A model generated the notes under the pieces. It ran no database searches. It was given only the letters and a program-made list of their open reading frames with translations, and was not told the DNA's origin. The position numbers and the translations under genes were made by a program. Below are positions 25,108-35,437 of a DNA stretch of 64,000 nucleotides, in pieces. The first letter of the stretch is position 1, and the number at the start of each line of letters is the position of its first letter. This DNA is from Oegoconia quadripuncta (taxonomy: Eukaryota > Arthropoda > Insecta > Lepidoptera > Autostichidae), in NCBI GenBank assembly GCA_949316235.1, contig OX438751.1, forward strand, positions 5,604,413 to 5,668,412, read 5' to 3'.

Positions 25108-25234
25108 GTATGGAAGTCCTGGTGAACCGGCTTGGTCGTTGGCTTCTTTTTTAATTTTCTTCTTTTTTATTTAAGATGCAATATTACCTTCTTAATTTCG
25201 TATTAAAAAAATTACATCTCAGATTTTGCTGTAT

Positions 25235-25700
25235 AATATATACAGGATGTTAGAAAGGTCGACGCAAAGCCTTATGGGGACAATAATTAAATTATTTAGG
25301 ATGTTAATTCTAAACTTACTTTGTTACAAATTATTTTTCATACCCATTTTTTCGTCGGTAATTTCAATTAACCAAGAGGAAAGATAAATTTCAGCAAATG
25401 TATCCATCTTCATATACTGAACATTCGCACTAAGAAATTCGAGTCTACATTCATAATGCGAACAGCCAAGATATTGAAACTCCGTTCCGGCGTCAGTCTT
25501 TCCTGAATTCCACAACCTTAGGATTTTCAAGAGCAGAGTGAATAGGTATTTACTGGGATCGTGTGCTACATCTTCACCTTCAAGTGCTAACCCGTTGTGC
25601 ATTAAAATAGAAAAAATAATGACTACTTTTTCTGTTGGATACAAAATAAACCTTTTTGTACCATAATTTCATTTCTTCCAACACCCACTTCGAACAAAAT
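25235..25700. other. Unassigned block with 106-codon minus-strand frame
   Basis: It begins TATATACAGGATGTTAGAA, a style of end common in insect DNA transposons, followed by TATGGGGACAATAATTAA. CGTCCCCATAAAAATCC at 25812 is a weak inverted partner. The frame at 25324-25644 (minus) starts at TTG and matches no family I know. It may be a degraded transposon. Confidence 0.25.
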
Positions 25701-25799
25701 TAAAGTAGGTATATCCAACCAAAAAGCCTATACCATATTTCGTGAAATCTTGCCACGGAAGCACTTTAAGTTGGAAGGTATCATATATTTAATTCACGA

Positions 25800-26043
25800 A
25801 CACCTAAAGTACGTCCCCATAAAAATCCGGCACTGTGATACTGTGCAGATGAGCCTGCCAGGGCCGGAGTAAGCCGGTCGCTAATTTAATTGTATTAATG
25901 CCTGTTTTATTGCGAATCTCGCGTTTAGTGCTGCGATAATGGGCCGTAATGATTTTTGCGAGTAATCTGGTATAATCTGTGGCGGTGTGCCATTGGTTGT
26001 TCGATATTGGGGTGTATTACTGCGCATAAGATCGATAAAAGTG
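25800..26043. other. GC-balanced single-copy block
   Basis: No repeat or coding signature. The base composition is higher in GC than the flanks (GCCAGGGCCGGAGTAAGCCGG). It is a candidate conserved non-coding element upstream of the zinc-finger gene, by inference only. Confidence 0.25.
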
Positions 26044-26122
26044 CCGTGTGGTTTCCTGCACGTAAAAAGAATTAAAGCAATGAATCTCTTCCCGTGGGTG
26101 TCGTAAAAGGCGACTAAAGATG
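26044..26122 (+). repeat. Rep-E head fragment
   Basis: CCGTGTGGTTTCCTGCACG then CTTCCCGTGGGTGTCGTAAA and AGGCGACTAAAG are the reverse complement of the end of the 4788 and 60661 copies. Confidence 0.65.
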
Positions 26123-26401
26123 ACTAAAGAAGAAGAAGACACGAAATTCTTTTTACGCGCTGAAACCACACTAGTTCGAAATTTAAACATTCTTTTCCAT
26201 TGACATTAAGAATTGTATTAGTAAATTAAGTTAATTTTTGTAAATTGTAATTGCTAAAATGTTGTCATATTGTATGCCTTTACGGCGGAACATAGAGCTC
26301 TAAGGTTTTTTTAAGACCAAATGCTACCTGTGATTCACAATAAATGCGCTTTGACTTTGACTTTTCACACATGAAAAAGGTATTGATCAAATAAACAATA
26401 T

Positions 26402-26736
26402 GAGTTTAAAAACTAAAAACCCGACAGCATTTTGTATATCGTGGGCGCCATGCTGGATTTTTTACCATATAAGGAAATGTACCCATGTACTCCAGGGATC
26501 AAGACGAATCTATCGGCATGCATCTATCAGTGGAAACCTCTAATTGGCTTTCAGTTTCTTAGTTTAAGTGATAATTTGTAAAACAGCTGTTGGTTTTCCC
26601 AAGAAAATAAAATAAAATAAAAAATGCACTTCGAAATCGGTCAAGCCGTTTAGTTTACGGGAGGTAACATAGAAATCTACATACATACATACACACGACA
26701 AACATTACCCTCCTTCCTTGGGCAGTCGGGTAAAAA
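26402..26736 (+). repeat. Rep-D copy
   Basis: AAAACTAAAAACCCGACAGC, CCATGCTGGATTTTTTACC, AAATCGGTCAAGCCGTTTAG, ACATACATACATACACACG and CCTTGGGCAGTCGGGTAAA occur in order. Parts recur at 56945-57076 and, inverted, at 1216-1300. Confidence 0.65.
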
Positions 26737-26802
26737 TGTAGAAATCTATGTGAATGCTGTTGTACCTGTACTGGTAACAAGGGGTTCACATCGAATCACA
26801 TT

Positions 26803-26890
26803 GTTGTGGTGTAGGTAGTAGATAGTGACCCTGTCTGCGATACTAACGGTTGCGGGTTCAAAGTCGAGAGATACATGTTTGTGTGTATAA
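26803..26890 (+). mobile_element. SINE-C head fragment
   Basis: GTGGTGTAGGTAGTAGATAG, TGACCCTGTCTGCGATACT and AACGGTTGCGGGTTCAAAG are the tRNA-like head of SINE-C. The body is lost after about 90 bp. Confidence 0.7.
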
Positions 26891-26979
26891 TTAATTATAA
26901 TTATATAAATACAATACAATTTCTAAATTTACGCAAACATATAACCAAGTTGTTATACATACAAAGGTATACACACAAA

Positions 26980-27035
26980 GACACCCCCCCCCCTCCCCCC
27001 CAAACAGCCCCCGCACCCTCTCACACACACACAAT
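26980..27035. repeat. C-rich and CA simple sequence
   Basis: An ACACCCCCCCCCTCCCCCCC run is followed by CACACACACAC. Open frames across it on both strands are artefacts of simple sequence. Confidence 0.8.
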
Positions 27036-27179
27036 TGAAGTTTTTGGACACATACTGACCATACTGTCTCACAATGAGAGAGCCACTCCAGAGGGTGAGA
27101 GGCTGGTGATCTGTCACACAGGTTTCCTAGTACGGACACCAGTCTCTCTCAAAAACTATTTTATAATACGTCATGATTT

Positions 27180-27310
27180 TAAGCACCTATTGATAGATAG
27201 ATAAATCGTTTATTTGTATCTCCAGTCACACACATACCATAAGTTCCAAAGCAAGTGGATAAACATATTTTATAACAATTCATAAAAGTACTCATCAGGA
27301 TACACTAGAG
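27180..27310 (-). repeat. Probable LINE end with GATA tail
   Basis: GATAGATAGATAAATCG followed by TTTATTTGTATCTCCAGTC. A similar arrangement lies at 33325-33440 (GATAGATAGATAGATAAGC, ATTTATTTGCATCCATG). Read on the minus strand these would be AATAAA-containing LINE 3' ends with a tetranucleotide tail. Confidence 0.45.
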
Positions 27311-27610
27311 TATGCTACAGCCGTACAAATGGGTCATAGCTCAGTGTGTATAATTGCTCAGAGAGCAAAACACTGATTTTCAGTTATTGTTAAGTATTGT
27401 ACCTACATTTTTGTGAGAGAAAATAAAAACTATTTGTACATACTCGTATATATTGTATGTGTTGAATACGAACAAATATTATTTATTCAGTGTTACCATA
27501 TACATAAAATATAGTTCCTTTCTTCACTGACTCTCTTTTGCCAAGCTCGTATAACTTATCATTTCTCACACAAAATCCTACAGAAAGAAATCCGTAGTTA
27601 TATTTATATC

Positions 27611-27665
27611 CGACACGTCCGGGCCTGGACCCGGGTTATCCGGGATACCCGGGATTTACGGTTAT
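27611..27665. other. Cluster of CCGGG palindromes
   Basis: GGGCCTGGACCCGGGTTATC is followed by CGGGATACCCGGGATTTACG. Several overlapping CCCGGG/TATCCGGGATA palindromes lie in AT-rich surroundings, with function unknown. Confidence 0.3.
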
Positions 27666-27889
27666 CGCTTTCTAGGATGCGTTCAATCACAACCGAGGAA
27701 CTTAATACTTAACGCTTTTACAGCAGTATCGTTTGAGTGTCCGTTATTTTTGTCTGCAATCGATTTTATGAAATCGAACTTCAAATCTGATTCGGCTATA
27801 TCTAGGTATGTACCTGTATTATCGATATATTATAATGTAGTGGGATAATTTTATTTTACATTGGTTATATGTTTTGCTCAATTACTTCG

Positions 27890-28142
27890 AGTAATTGAGA
27901 ATAGAAGAGGGAAAATGCTGGGACACCTTATACGACACGATGATTTCATCAAAACCATAATAGAAGGAAGAATAGAGGGGAAAGAAAAAAGAGGAAGACC
28001 GAGAATAAGCTACATGCAGCAGATAAAAGAGAAGTTGAACGTCGTGTCGTATCAGGAGGTCAAGAGGAAGGCGGAGAGCAGAGAGATATGGAAAAATCTT
28101 CACCGACAAGAGCATGGCTCTTAAATCAGATGATGATGATGA
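27890..28142 (+). pseudogene. Non-LTR retrotransposon protein, C-terminal remnant
   Basis: The frame encodes KMLGHLIRHDDFIKTIIEGR, then EKRGRPRISYMQQIKEKL and SREIWKNLHRQEHGS with a stop at 28122-28124. The GH-x-x-RHDDFIK..IEG..RGRPR..Y-x-x-QIK pattern is typical of the C-terminus of endonuclease/reverse-transcriptase proteins of insect LINEs. A GATGATGATGATGAT tail follows directly, as expected at the 3' end. It is heavily 5'-truncated. Confidence 0.8.
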
Positions 28143-28178
28143 TATGATTTGCTAACTAACATTTGTTTCAATTATTTT

Positions 28179-28418
28179 GTTTGGTAGGTGATAGGGCATT
28201 TTAAATGTCCGCCTGGCTAGCTACCACCGTCTTATTTAAATCTGCCGCCAAGCAGCAATGTTAATAGCATTGTTGTGTTCCGGTTGACAGAGATAAGATA
28301 GCCAGTCCCCCAAATGTGTTGGGGTTTCCGGGTCAGTACGCTTCCACCTTCCACCTCATCTTCATTTAACATCAGGTGTGATTGAGGTCAAGTACGAACC
28401 CCTCATGCATTAAAAAAG
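28179..28418 (+). mobile_element. SINE-A, 5'-truncated copy
   Basis: It starts within the body (TTTGGTAGGTGATAGGGC), continues through TCCGCCTGGCTAGCTACC and CATCAGGTGTGATTGAGG, and ends GCATTAAAAAAG. It lies 37 bp downstream of the LINE remnant. Confidence 0.85.
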
Positions 28419-28627
28419 TCTGTTTTTTTTTCTCTTTTATACTATTAAAGTTAGCTTAACCTAAATTAGATATCTCTATAAATTTGGATTTTTCAAGAAA
28501 TGATTTTAAACGTAATTATATGTTGTGTGATTTCTATATAAATAAATGAACATCCTACAAATTTGATATTTAATGTCTAACTAAACACTGAATCATGGAA
28601 CTACATAATCTCAATCCCAACTTATAT

Positions 28628-28712
28628 TATAAATGTTTGTTACCTTTTCACACCAGTCGTTTGACTGGACGGATTTGGATGAAATTTGGTTGGTAGATAG
28701 GACTAGAACTAG
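28628..28712 (-). repeat. Rep-H-like end fragment
   Basis: ATATTATAAATGTTTGTTACC then GACTGGACGGATTTGGATG and AAATTTGGTTGGTAGATAGG match the reverse complement of the AAATCCGTCC..TATAATAT end of this repeat type. Confidence 0.5.
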
Positions 28713-28859
28713 AAGATTAGATTGAGCACATACATACATTCCTGTGAATCTTCCTACTGTATTTAGGTACGAGTACCTACATACAAAGTTTATTCACATT
28801 AACTATTCATATTAGAGTAACTTAAATTAAATACGTTGTAAAAAGAAAAACGTTAAAAT

Positions 28860-29160
28860 AAAACGAAAACAGATCCGAACACGCCCCCTCTACTGCAGCG
28901 TGTCCTAAGGCAGGGTATTCAAAATACTGGCCTGACAGCATTACCCCGTTGAATGGCAAGGCTATCGCTGCCTGAGGTACCTGCCAACTCTTTTGTCACC
29001 AGATGTCTAATAATATAAACGCGATGACGCAGATCTTAATAATCGTCGCGCGTCCGAACTGTCCACGGCCTTCAGGCACAAAAACCTAACCTGAAAACAC
29101 CAAGTGCCGCTATGCCTGCACAAAAAACTTCGACATTGTAATCCGAGTTATGAATGAAGG
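28860..29160. other. GC-richer block, possible old transposon
   Basis: CCTGACAGCATTACCCCGTT and AATGGCAAGGCTATCGCTGC look like the non-coding end of a moth transposon, but I cannot name it. Confidence 0.25.
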
Positions 29161-29193
29161 CAAAATGACCGACCTTTTGATAACTTGCTTGTA

Positions 29194-29398
29194 TTTTTTT
29201 TTGTTTTTTATGCACAACGGATTGGTAGTTGACCTCAATCACACCTGATGTTAAGTGAAGATGAGGTCGAAGGTGGAAGCGTACTGACCCAGAAACCCCG
29301 ACACATTTGCGGGACTGGCTATCTTATCTCTGACAACCGGAACACAACAATGCTATTAACATTGTTGCCCTACCACCAACCAAACCGAGTACTTAAAC
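29194..29398 (-). mobile_element. SINE-A with internal deletion, truncated
   Basis: The poly-T/ATGCACAACGG end and GACCTCAATCACACCTGATG body are present. ATTGTTG joins directly to CCCTACCACC at about 29368, removing some 60 bp relative to other copies. The tRNA-like head is missing after GAGTACTTAAACG. Confidence 0.82.
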
Positions 29399-29399
29399 G

Positions 29400-30160
29400 G
29401 TATCAAAACTATCCACGGATATCTGCCCGAAAATCAAAAATTTCTCAATTCAAGAAAATCCCACTCTCATATTCATCCAAATCCCAGTAAATCAAAAACT
29501 CACTGTAATATGGTCTACAGAAGCAAATCTTCAATATTCAGTGGAATAAATCAATAATCCATAAAGACGATCGTCTCTTCAACTCATTCAGTCTTTCCTC
29601 ACTTCGGAGCCCCTCGAAAACAATTAAGTGCCGCCCCCACCCCCTTCCACCCGGTAATATCGCCCCGTAATTACGCTGTTAAGAGACGCGCTACGTAGAT
29701 TTTACGCACTTCCCTAAGGCTGCGGACTTATGCGTAAGGGCTTGTAATAAGTTCCCTTAATTTCCCCACTCGGTCGAGAGTTGGTTTTGTTTATATCTGG
29801 AATAGCGCTCTTTTATTGAGGTTTTATTTTGGAGAATTGAATTAACACTTCGGGTGCTGTGGGATTTTAGAGGCCGCATACTTTTTTACGCTTTCAAGAA
29901 TTTTTTAGAAACATTTTTTACTTGCCGATTCTGAAGAATTTTTCGTAACATCTGATATTAATAATGCACAGGGTGAACTTTGATCCTGTTTACTGGAGAC
30001 TCCACTCCTGATTACGAACAACTTTCCACTAGGAACATAGGCGAATTCGATCAAAAAATTTTCGATTACCCATATAAAATCTATTCACGTAGTTATATCT
30101 GCATCCCTATTTAATACCGCACAACCTACCTCTTTCAAATGTACTGTTGTTATACCCAAA
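29400..30160. other. Single-copy-looking DNA, no gene
   Basis: A GC-richer stretch at 29600-29780 (CCGCCCCCACCCCCTTCC, CGCTACGTAGATTTTACGC) is a possible conserved non-coding element. No exon is recognised. Confidence 0.35.
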
Positions 30161-30283
30161 GGTTGCGTGGAAGAGATCGCTTTAAGTGATAAGGTCGCCA
30201 AATTGTACATTCCATTCGTATCACTTTTCTGAAACTGTATTTTCTTTTCTGTTGTGCAATAAAGTATTGTATTGTATAAACAG
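30161..30283 (+). mobile_element. Rep-F LINE 3' end
   Basis: GGAAGAGATCGCTTTAAGTG, ATAAGGTCGCCAAATTGTAC and TGCAATAAAGTATTGTATTG are the sense orientation of the LINE end seen inverted at 17902 and 46044. The AATAAAGT polyadenylation signal sits near the end. Confidence 0.65.
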
Positions 30284-30479
30284 AATAGTTTACTTGGTAT
30301 TGGTAATCGATTTTTTTTTTAATCTTGAGGTAAGGTGTTCTTAATCGAAAGTGGCATCGCCAGTTAATTGGAATCACACGAATTCGAATTCACCCTGTAC
30401 AATGTTAGTAGGTTCATTATGAAATAAAACATAACGAACTATACTACCCTCAATGTATTCACATCCCGTGGTATCCGAA

Positions 30480-30910
30480 TTACTTCAACCGTAAACGCAA
30501 AGGGAGGCAAGAAAAAAGGAGCCAGCCAAAAGCAAACATCACAATTTGCGGGCCCCACAAAGAGAACATCTTTCTCTTACGTACGGCAGTAAAAATCTGC
30601 GGAGGTAGTATCGCGAAGATGGAGAGAGCTAACGAGCGGAGCTCGCGGCGAACGCTCTGATTTCCAATTCAAAGGAAAATTGCGATCCATAACGTGGGAT
30701 GAGACGTGGGGAGTTCGGGGTGGGGTGCCCCCCTCCCGTTGCTACGCGACGCGGGGAGGAGCCGCTCCAATCACGGCCCAATGGCACGACGGATATAAAT
30801 TGCTCTCGCGTCGCGACACTAATGCTAGAGCGGGAGGGTGTGGTGGCTCTCGCTCTGTCTAATGAAGTCGCCAGTCGCCAGACCCCTTGATTGACGGAGT
30901 CCTGCGGCCC
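30480..30910 (+). promoter_or_regulatory. GC-rich candidate promoter or enhancer
   Basis: This is a single-copy GC-rich island in otherwise AT-rich DNA. It holds CGTGGGATGAG (close to a Su(H)-type GTGRGAA site), CCAATGG (30778), a TATA-like GATATAAATTG at about 30793 and GC-rich sequence downstream. Two overlapping open frames here have no recognisable product and look like a GC effect. It lies 6.8 kb upstream of the zinc-finger exons on the same strand. Promoter identity is inference only. Confidence 0.3.
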
Positions 30911-31270
30911 TTTTTCGAAATGCTATACCTAGGTGTTAGGTGGTATCGATGCGGTGCCGTGATTTGTGCTGGTAATTACCTACTGCTGTGCCGAAGCGTA
31001 TTGGTTGCACTTTATATTATTTTCCTGTTCACATTATGATTCAGAGTTTATGTACTCTACTCGTGAAAGTACATAATGCACAAATAAACTTACAGCAATA
31101 CAATGAAAGATATATTATATTTACATAACTATCGAAACGTATATAAACTATAGCAATGCGGCTAGCGTGCTGGGGACAATGCCGCAGGTAGGAGAGCTCG
31201 AGGCGGTACAATGAAATATATAATTAATTGCACCAATTCCTGGAAGCCCTTTTTTGTGAGAATCTGGTGT

Positions 31271-31938
31271 CTGAAAAGGATATACTTGTTTTATAGATCA
31301 CCAGGTGCATATTTCTTCGACAGATTAAAAAAAAAAACAACACTGAATAATATAGCAAATAAGTTCACAAACAGAGAATTAATTACATTAAAAGAAAAGA
31401 TGGTGAACTGACCTGAAATCTCACTGATATTAAGGTACAGTAAATTATACGAATTGCCTTGTCCGAAGAGATTTAGCATAGGCATTTGTTACTATGTAGT
31501 ACACACACGGTCGCCACACGCAAGGTTTACTTCTTACTTAGTTGTAAAAGTAGTATTAGTGTTCATATTAGTATTTATTATTAAATTCCTTGAAAAAATA
31601 TCTGTCTTTTGTCCTTGAAAAAATATAGGTACCTGTTTTACAGATTACCAGGTTCATATCTCTTCGACAGATTAAAAAAAAACAACATTTAATAATATAG
31701 CAAATAAGTTAACAAACAGAGAATTATTTACATTAAAAGGAAAGATCTGACCTGAAATCACACTGAAATTAAGGTTCAGTTTATACGAATTGCCTTGTCC
31801 GTAGAGATTTAGCATAGGCATTTGTTACTATATAGTACACACGGTCGCCACACGCAAGGTTTACTTCTTACTTAGATTTAAAGGTAGTATTAGTGTTAAT
31901 ATTAGTATTTATTATTAAATTTGTTGAAACAATACCTA
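31271..31938. repeat. Diverged tandem duplication, ~335-bp unit x2
   Basis: Unit 1 is 31271-31614 and unit 2 is 31615-31938. Shared blocks include CTTCGACAGATTAAAAAAA, AATAATATAGCAAATAAGTT, AATTGCCTTGTCCG, AGAGATTTAGCATAGGCATT and CGGTCGCCACACGCAAGG. There are many substitutions and small indels, so this is older than the 11.5-kb duplication. Open frames here (31211-31411 + and 31291-31485 -) are not preserved between units. Confidence 0.9.
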
Positions 31939-32333
31939 GGTAATCATGAATTACATGTCTGCTCTTATACAAAGATAAATAATATATTGCATAGGTGTGT
32001 ACAAAGCCTAACAATTCAGTGATATCCTTTTGAAAATTTCATTCTCAACTTTACGGTACACGTAGCACCATAGAGGTTACGCGACAAGAGGGTTATGTGT
32101 GCTGCAAGGGTCTAATATTGATATTATATACCCAAATCTTTATTAATTTAAAAATAAGTTGATTTTGCCAATTTTATGTTAATACAGGCTTAAAAAATTA
32201 GTGAATTTTTTTGCGAATTTTTCCAGTACCTAGACGCGAGCCTCTTTTGAGTAGGTATTATTAAACTTTTGTATTAAAATTTTTGTGTACCATTCTTGTG
32301 TAGTACTGTATACTGCACGGTAAAGCTATTTTA

Positions 32334-32625
32334 CCACCTGTTTGATGTAGTGGTTAGCAACTCTGACCAGTATACCAAAAGGTTGCGGGTTCGAATCCCG
32401 CTAGGGGCATATGTTTGTGTGATGAATACGGACATATGTACCCGAGTTATGGATGTTATCATTTATAATATGTATTTATTTACAACAAAAAAAACGTATT
32501 TAAGTAGTATATCAACCATTTGGTGTCCAGAACATAAGCTTATAGTTGCTTACTGTGGAACTAGATGGCGCTATGTGTATGTCTAAGGATATTTATTATT
32601 ATTATTTATTTATTATTTTTCTTTA
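32334..32625 (+). mobile_element. SINE-B copy
   Basis: The head is CACCTGTTTGATGTAGTGG, with TTGCGGGTTCGAATCCCGC as box B. The body continues to CTAGATGGCGCTATGTGTATG and a TTATTATTATTTATTTATT tail. It is the best-preserved plus-strand member of the family. Confidence 0.87.
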
Positions 32626-32704
32626 TATATTAAAAGGTATTCGAAAAACATTTTTACATTCACAATTTTCCTTCTTCTCTAAACAACAACTTACTGCAAA
32701 AGTA

Positions 32705-32762
32705 ATCTTCACTTAACATCAGGTGTAATAGAGGTCAAATTCAACCCGTTACGCAAAAAAAA
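32705..32762 (+). mobile_element. SINE-A 3' terminal fragment
   Basis: CTTCACTTAACATCAGGTG, then AATAGAGGTCAAATTC and ACGCAAAAAAAA: only the last ~55 bp of SINE-A remain. Confidence 0.75.
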
Positions 32763-33324
32763 CTCGAGTCAGGATGAGCAGCACTAATAGCATTTAGAAT
32801 GCCACCGTTGACAATGACCCAGTTACTCGAACCCATATCGAAGCACGATCTATATAGATGTTGAAAATGCATTGAATTCTTCTGCATGCCTTTATAAATA
32901 ATCGATAAAGCATCGCTATCGATATACAAACGCTAACAAAAGCTCGGAGCGACAATAAAGTGCGATATTAAATTCCTTCCTCGCTGGAATCACGACACAC
33001 ATAAAGTTTCAACGTTAAGGCCGCGTATACAATGGTACCACCCTTAGCGGATATAGATAAATAATAAATTAATAAAAAATTGTTTATTTTCTCACCACAA
33101 ATGACGCTTTACAAAGTGATTTTAGGACTAGGTAATACATAGAACACATTTGTGGGAAGACTGGTGCCTGAAAAGGAAGAACCAGAATTACAGGTCGCCA
33201 GGCCCCCAGCTATGGACATAGTGTATTAGAGCAGAGATTAAATATGGTGATTGAGGAACACTTAAGGAAAGAAACAAACAAGAAGGAAATCACGAAACAT
33301 AAGACCTAGTTTTTGGAGTTTAGG

Positions 33325-33440
33325 AGATAGATAGATAGATAAGCATTTATTTGCATCCATGTACACACATATAACAAATTTTACATATGAAAAACTCAAC
33401 TAAAACAATAAAATACAAGTACAGAAACATCAAATATTAT
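33325..33440 (-). repeat. Probable LINE end with GATA tail
   Basis: AGATAGATAGATAGATAAGC then ATTTATTTGCATCCATGTAC parallels 27180-27260. Confidence 0.4.
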
Positions 33441-33501
33441 GTTTTCTATTAATTCAAATATTATGGATATCCGAGCAGTTAATAAAATAAATAATTTAAC
33501 T

Positions 33502-34046
33502 GCCTCCGTGGTTCAATGACAACACGAGGTCTACAAAACAGAGGTCGCTGTCTCAGCGAGATACATGTTTATTATACGATTTGATTGGTGATAGCGCATT
33601 TTTAAGGTCTTAGCATACGTGACGTGTTTATTCTCGTGCCGGACGGAACGGGACGATTTTTTGACATCGTTGCATTTAAAAACATAGCAATAAAATACAC
33701 GTGGCGAGAAACACGGGCGGAACGGGACGGCAATAGAAAAAACATCGTTATGGCATCTTCTTCATCTAATGCTACTGCAACCATTGCTAGTTCTTCAAAA
33801 GTAAAATCGAACATCTTGTGCTGAAATATGGTTGCAGCACTAGCACGACTATCGTTGAACACCGTCACTGTACGTATGTTTTAAAACCACTTTCACGTTA
33901 GGAACTATACCCGTCCCGTCTCCGTTCCGTCCGAGAAATTACCCGTCACGTATGCTAAGACCTTTAAATGTCCGTCTGATTAACTATCACCAGTGATTAT
34001 TATCTTTGTTAATCACGAGGTGTGATACTCATACTGCATAAAAGAA
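33502..34046 (+). mobile_element. SINE-A copy split by a MITE
   Basis: The head (GCCTCCGTGGTTCAATGAC) and first part lie at 33502-33600. The second part (AAATGTCCGTCTGATTAAC to ACTGCATAAAAGAAAA) lies at 33968-34046 after a 357-bp insertion. The copy is diverged and lacks part of the usual body. Confidence 0.8.
33606..33962. mobile_element. MITE with 19-bp perfect terminal inverted repeats
   Basis: The left end GGTCTTAGCATACGTGACG is exactly matched, inverted, by CGTCACGTATGCTAAGACC. The element is 357 bp and flanked by TTTAA on both sides (33601-33605, 33963-33967). Sub-terminal CGGACGGAACGGGACG is mirrored by CCCGTCTCCGTTCCGTCC, a style seen in PIF/Harbinger-type elements. The 5-bp duplication is not the usual 3 bp, so the superfamily is open. 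No transposase is present; both open frames over it are spurious. Confidence 0.88.
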
Positions 34047-34047
34047 A

Positions 34048-34317
34048 ACCGACAGGGTATTTAGCCTTAAATTTAAGGCCCACATAGTTACAGGACAAGT
34101 ATGTTTTGATGAATTTCTGTTCTTCGAAGTAATTGCGCTTGTTTTAAATCTGCACAAAGGCTCTAAATAAGGTACCATCTCCGACCCTTTCGGCTAAATA
34201 CCCTGTCGGTTATCTTATTTAGTGCCTTTGTGCAGATTAAAAACAAGCGCAATTACTTCGAATAATAGAAATTCATCAAAACATACTTGTCCTGTAACTA
34301 TGTGGGCCTTAAATTTA
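34048..34317. repeat. Hairpin element: 104-bp inverted arms plus 19-bp nested inverted pair
   Basis: The arms 34068-34171 and 34214-34317 are inverted copies with about 4 mismatches in 104. The 42-nt loop contains GGCTAAATACCCTGTCGGT (34192-34210), the perfect inverse of 34048-34066 just outside the left arm. The order is therefore A-B-A'-B', not a simple palindrome. It may be a fold-back transposon or two overlapping inverted repeats. RNA from it would form a long duplex. Confidence 0.92.
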
Positions 34318-34924
34318 GAACGTGGGACAGTTGGAACTTTCATCGTTCAATTACTGTAAGTTCTGATATTAGTGTTGTGAAAATGTCGATATAGAACAAT
34401 TTGTTTTTTTTTTTTGTTATTTGATAGTGAGTGTAGGCAAATAGACGACTAACAGGTATCGTACATTTCGTTGGACTTGATACACTTTTCGTTGTATATG
34501 TATATCCTACGCATTGTTGTAACCTCAACCTTATATGGTAGAAGGCACGACTCTACATGCACATTAGATCATATGAATCCACCCAAAATGTCAGATCAGC
34601 TATAAATTTTTCTAAGTCCAAGCAGGGCACCGCGAGGCGAATCTGTAATGCAGACCGGACCTCGCAGAGATTACGCGGACGTGTATTAATACGCGCACGT
34701 GTTCCAGGCTCTTTAGGGTTACCATGTGAGTGGAAAACTTTGGACCCTCTAAGATAGATTACTGCTAAACAGAGCCTTGAACACCGTCGCAGGGTCGCAT
34801 GTTTATCTATGTCTATAGGATATATTTCGGAGAATTGCAGAAATAATTCTACCAGCTGGCCCCTAGTCTGATACAAATTCACCAATCCGCACCGCGTCCG
34901 CATTTTGAATTATGGCCTATACCT

Positions 34925-34980
34925 ATGCCAGTGAGAGGAGGCTGTGCCCCAATAGTGGAGACGTATGAGGCTGATGATGA
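34925..34980 (+). mobile_element. LINE 3' tail
   Basis: GAGAGGAGGCTGTGCCCCAA then GTGGAGACGTATGAGGCTG and ATGATGAT is the familiar ending of a moth LINE. Sequence at 34553-34903, with open frames on both strands, may be its eroded upstream part but gives no recognisable motif. Confidence 0.6.
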
Positions 34981-35105
34981 TCCCACCATCGCCTTTTCAT
35001 CTTCGGACTACAGATGAGGGGAGACTTTCCACCGCATAGTTTTTGACATATCTAATGCTTTCATAATGCGATCAGCTAAAAAATGGAACACCCTGTCCGC
35101 GTCTC

Positions 35106-35437
35106 TTTTTTTTTTAACTACAACGGGTTTGCACTTGACCTCAATCACACCTGATGTTAAGTAAGGATGAGGCCGAAGGTGGTAGCATACTGACCCGGAA
35201 ATTCCATCTTATTTGCGGGACTGGCTATTTTATCTCTGACAACCGGAACACAACAATGCTATTAACATTGCTGTTTGGCGGCAGATTTAGATAAGATGGT
35301 GGTAGCTAGCCAGGCGGACATTTAATATGCCCTACCATCAACCAAACTGAGTACTAAATATGTACCCCGCTGGGGATCGAACCCGCGAACTCCGAAACGT
35401 AAACCTAATGTTGTTTACATTTAGCCACGGAGGCGGT
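35106..35437 (-). mobile_element. SINE-A, full-length copy
   Basis: It is complete from the poly-T/AACTACAACGGG end to AGCCACGGAGGCGG. Box B is preserved as GGGATCGAACCCGCG (inverted). Confidence 0.9.

Noticed and set aside
25235..25830. Possible DNA transposon between TATGGGGAC and GTCCCCATA
   Set aside because: The inverted match is only about ten bases and no target duplication was found, so it was not called.
30680..30890. Two overlapping plus-strand open frames
   Set aside because: They are different frames of one GC-rich block, with no domain and no codon signature.
33602..33868. 88-codon minus-strand and 66-codon plus-strand frames
   Set aside because: They lie inside a non-autonomous MITE with no similarity to transposase.
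34553..34903. 116-codon minus-strand open frame
   Set aside because: No recognisable domain. It adjoins a LINE tail and a longer RT motif could not be found on either strand.
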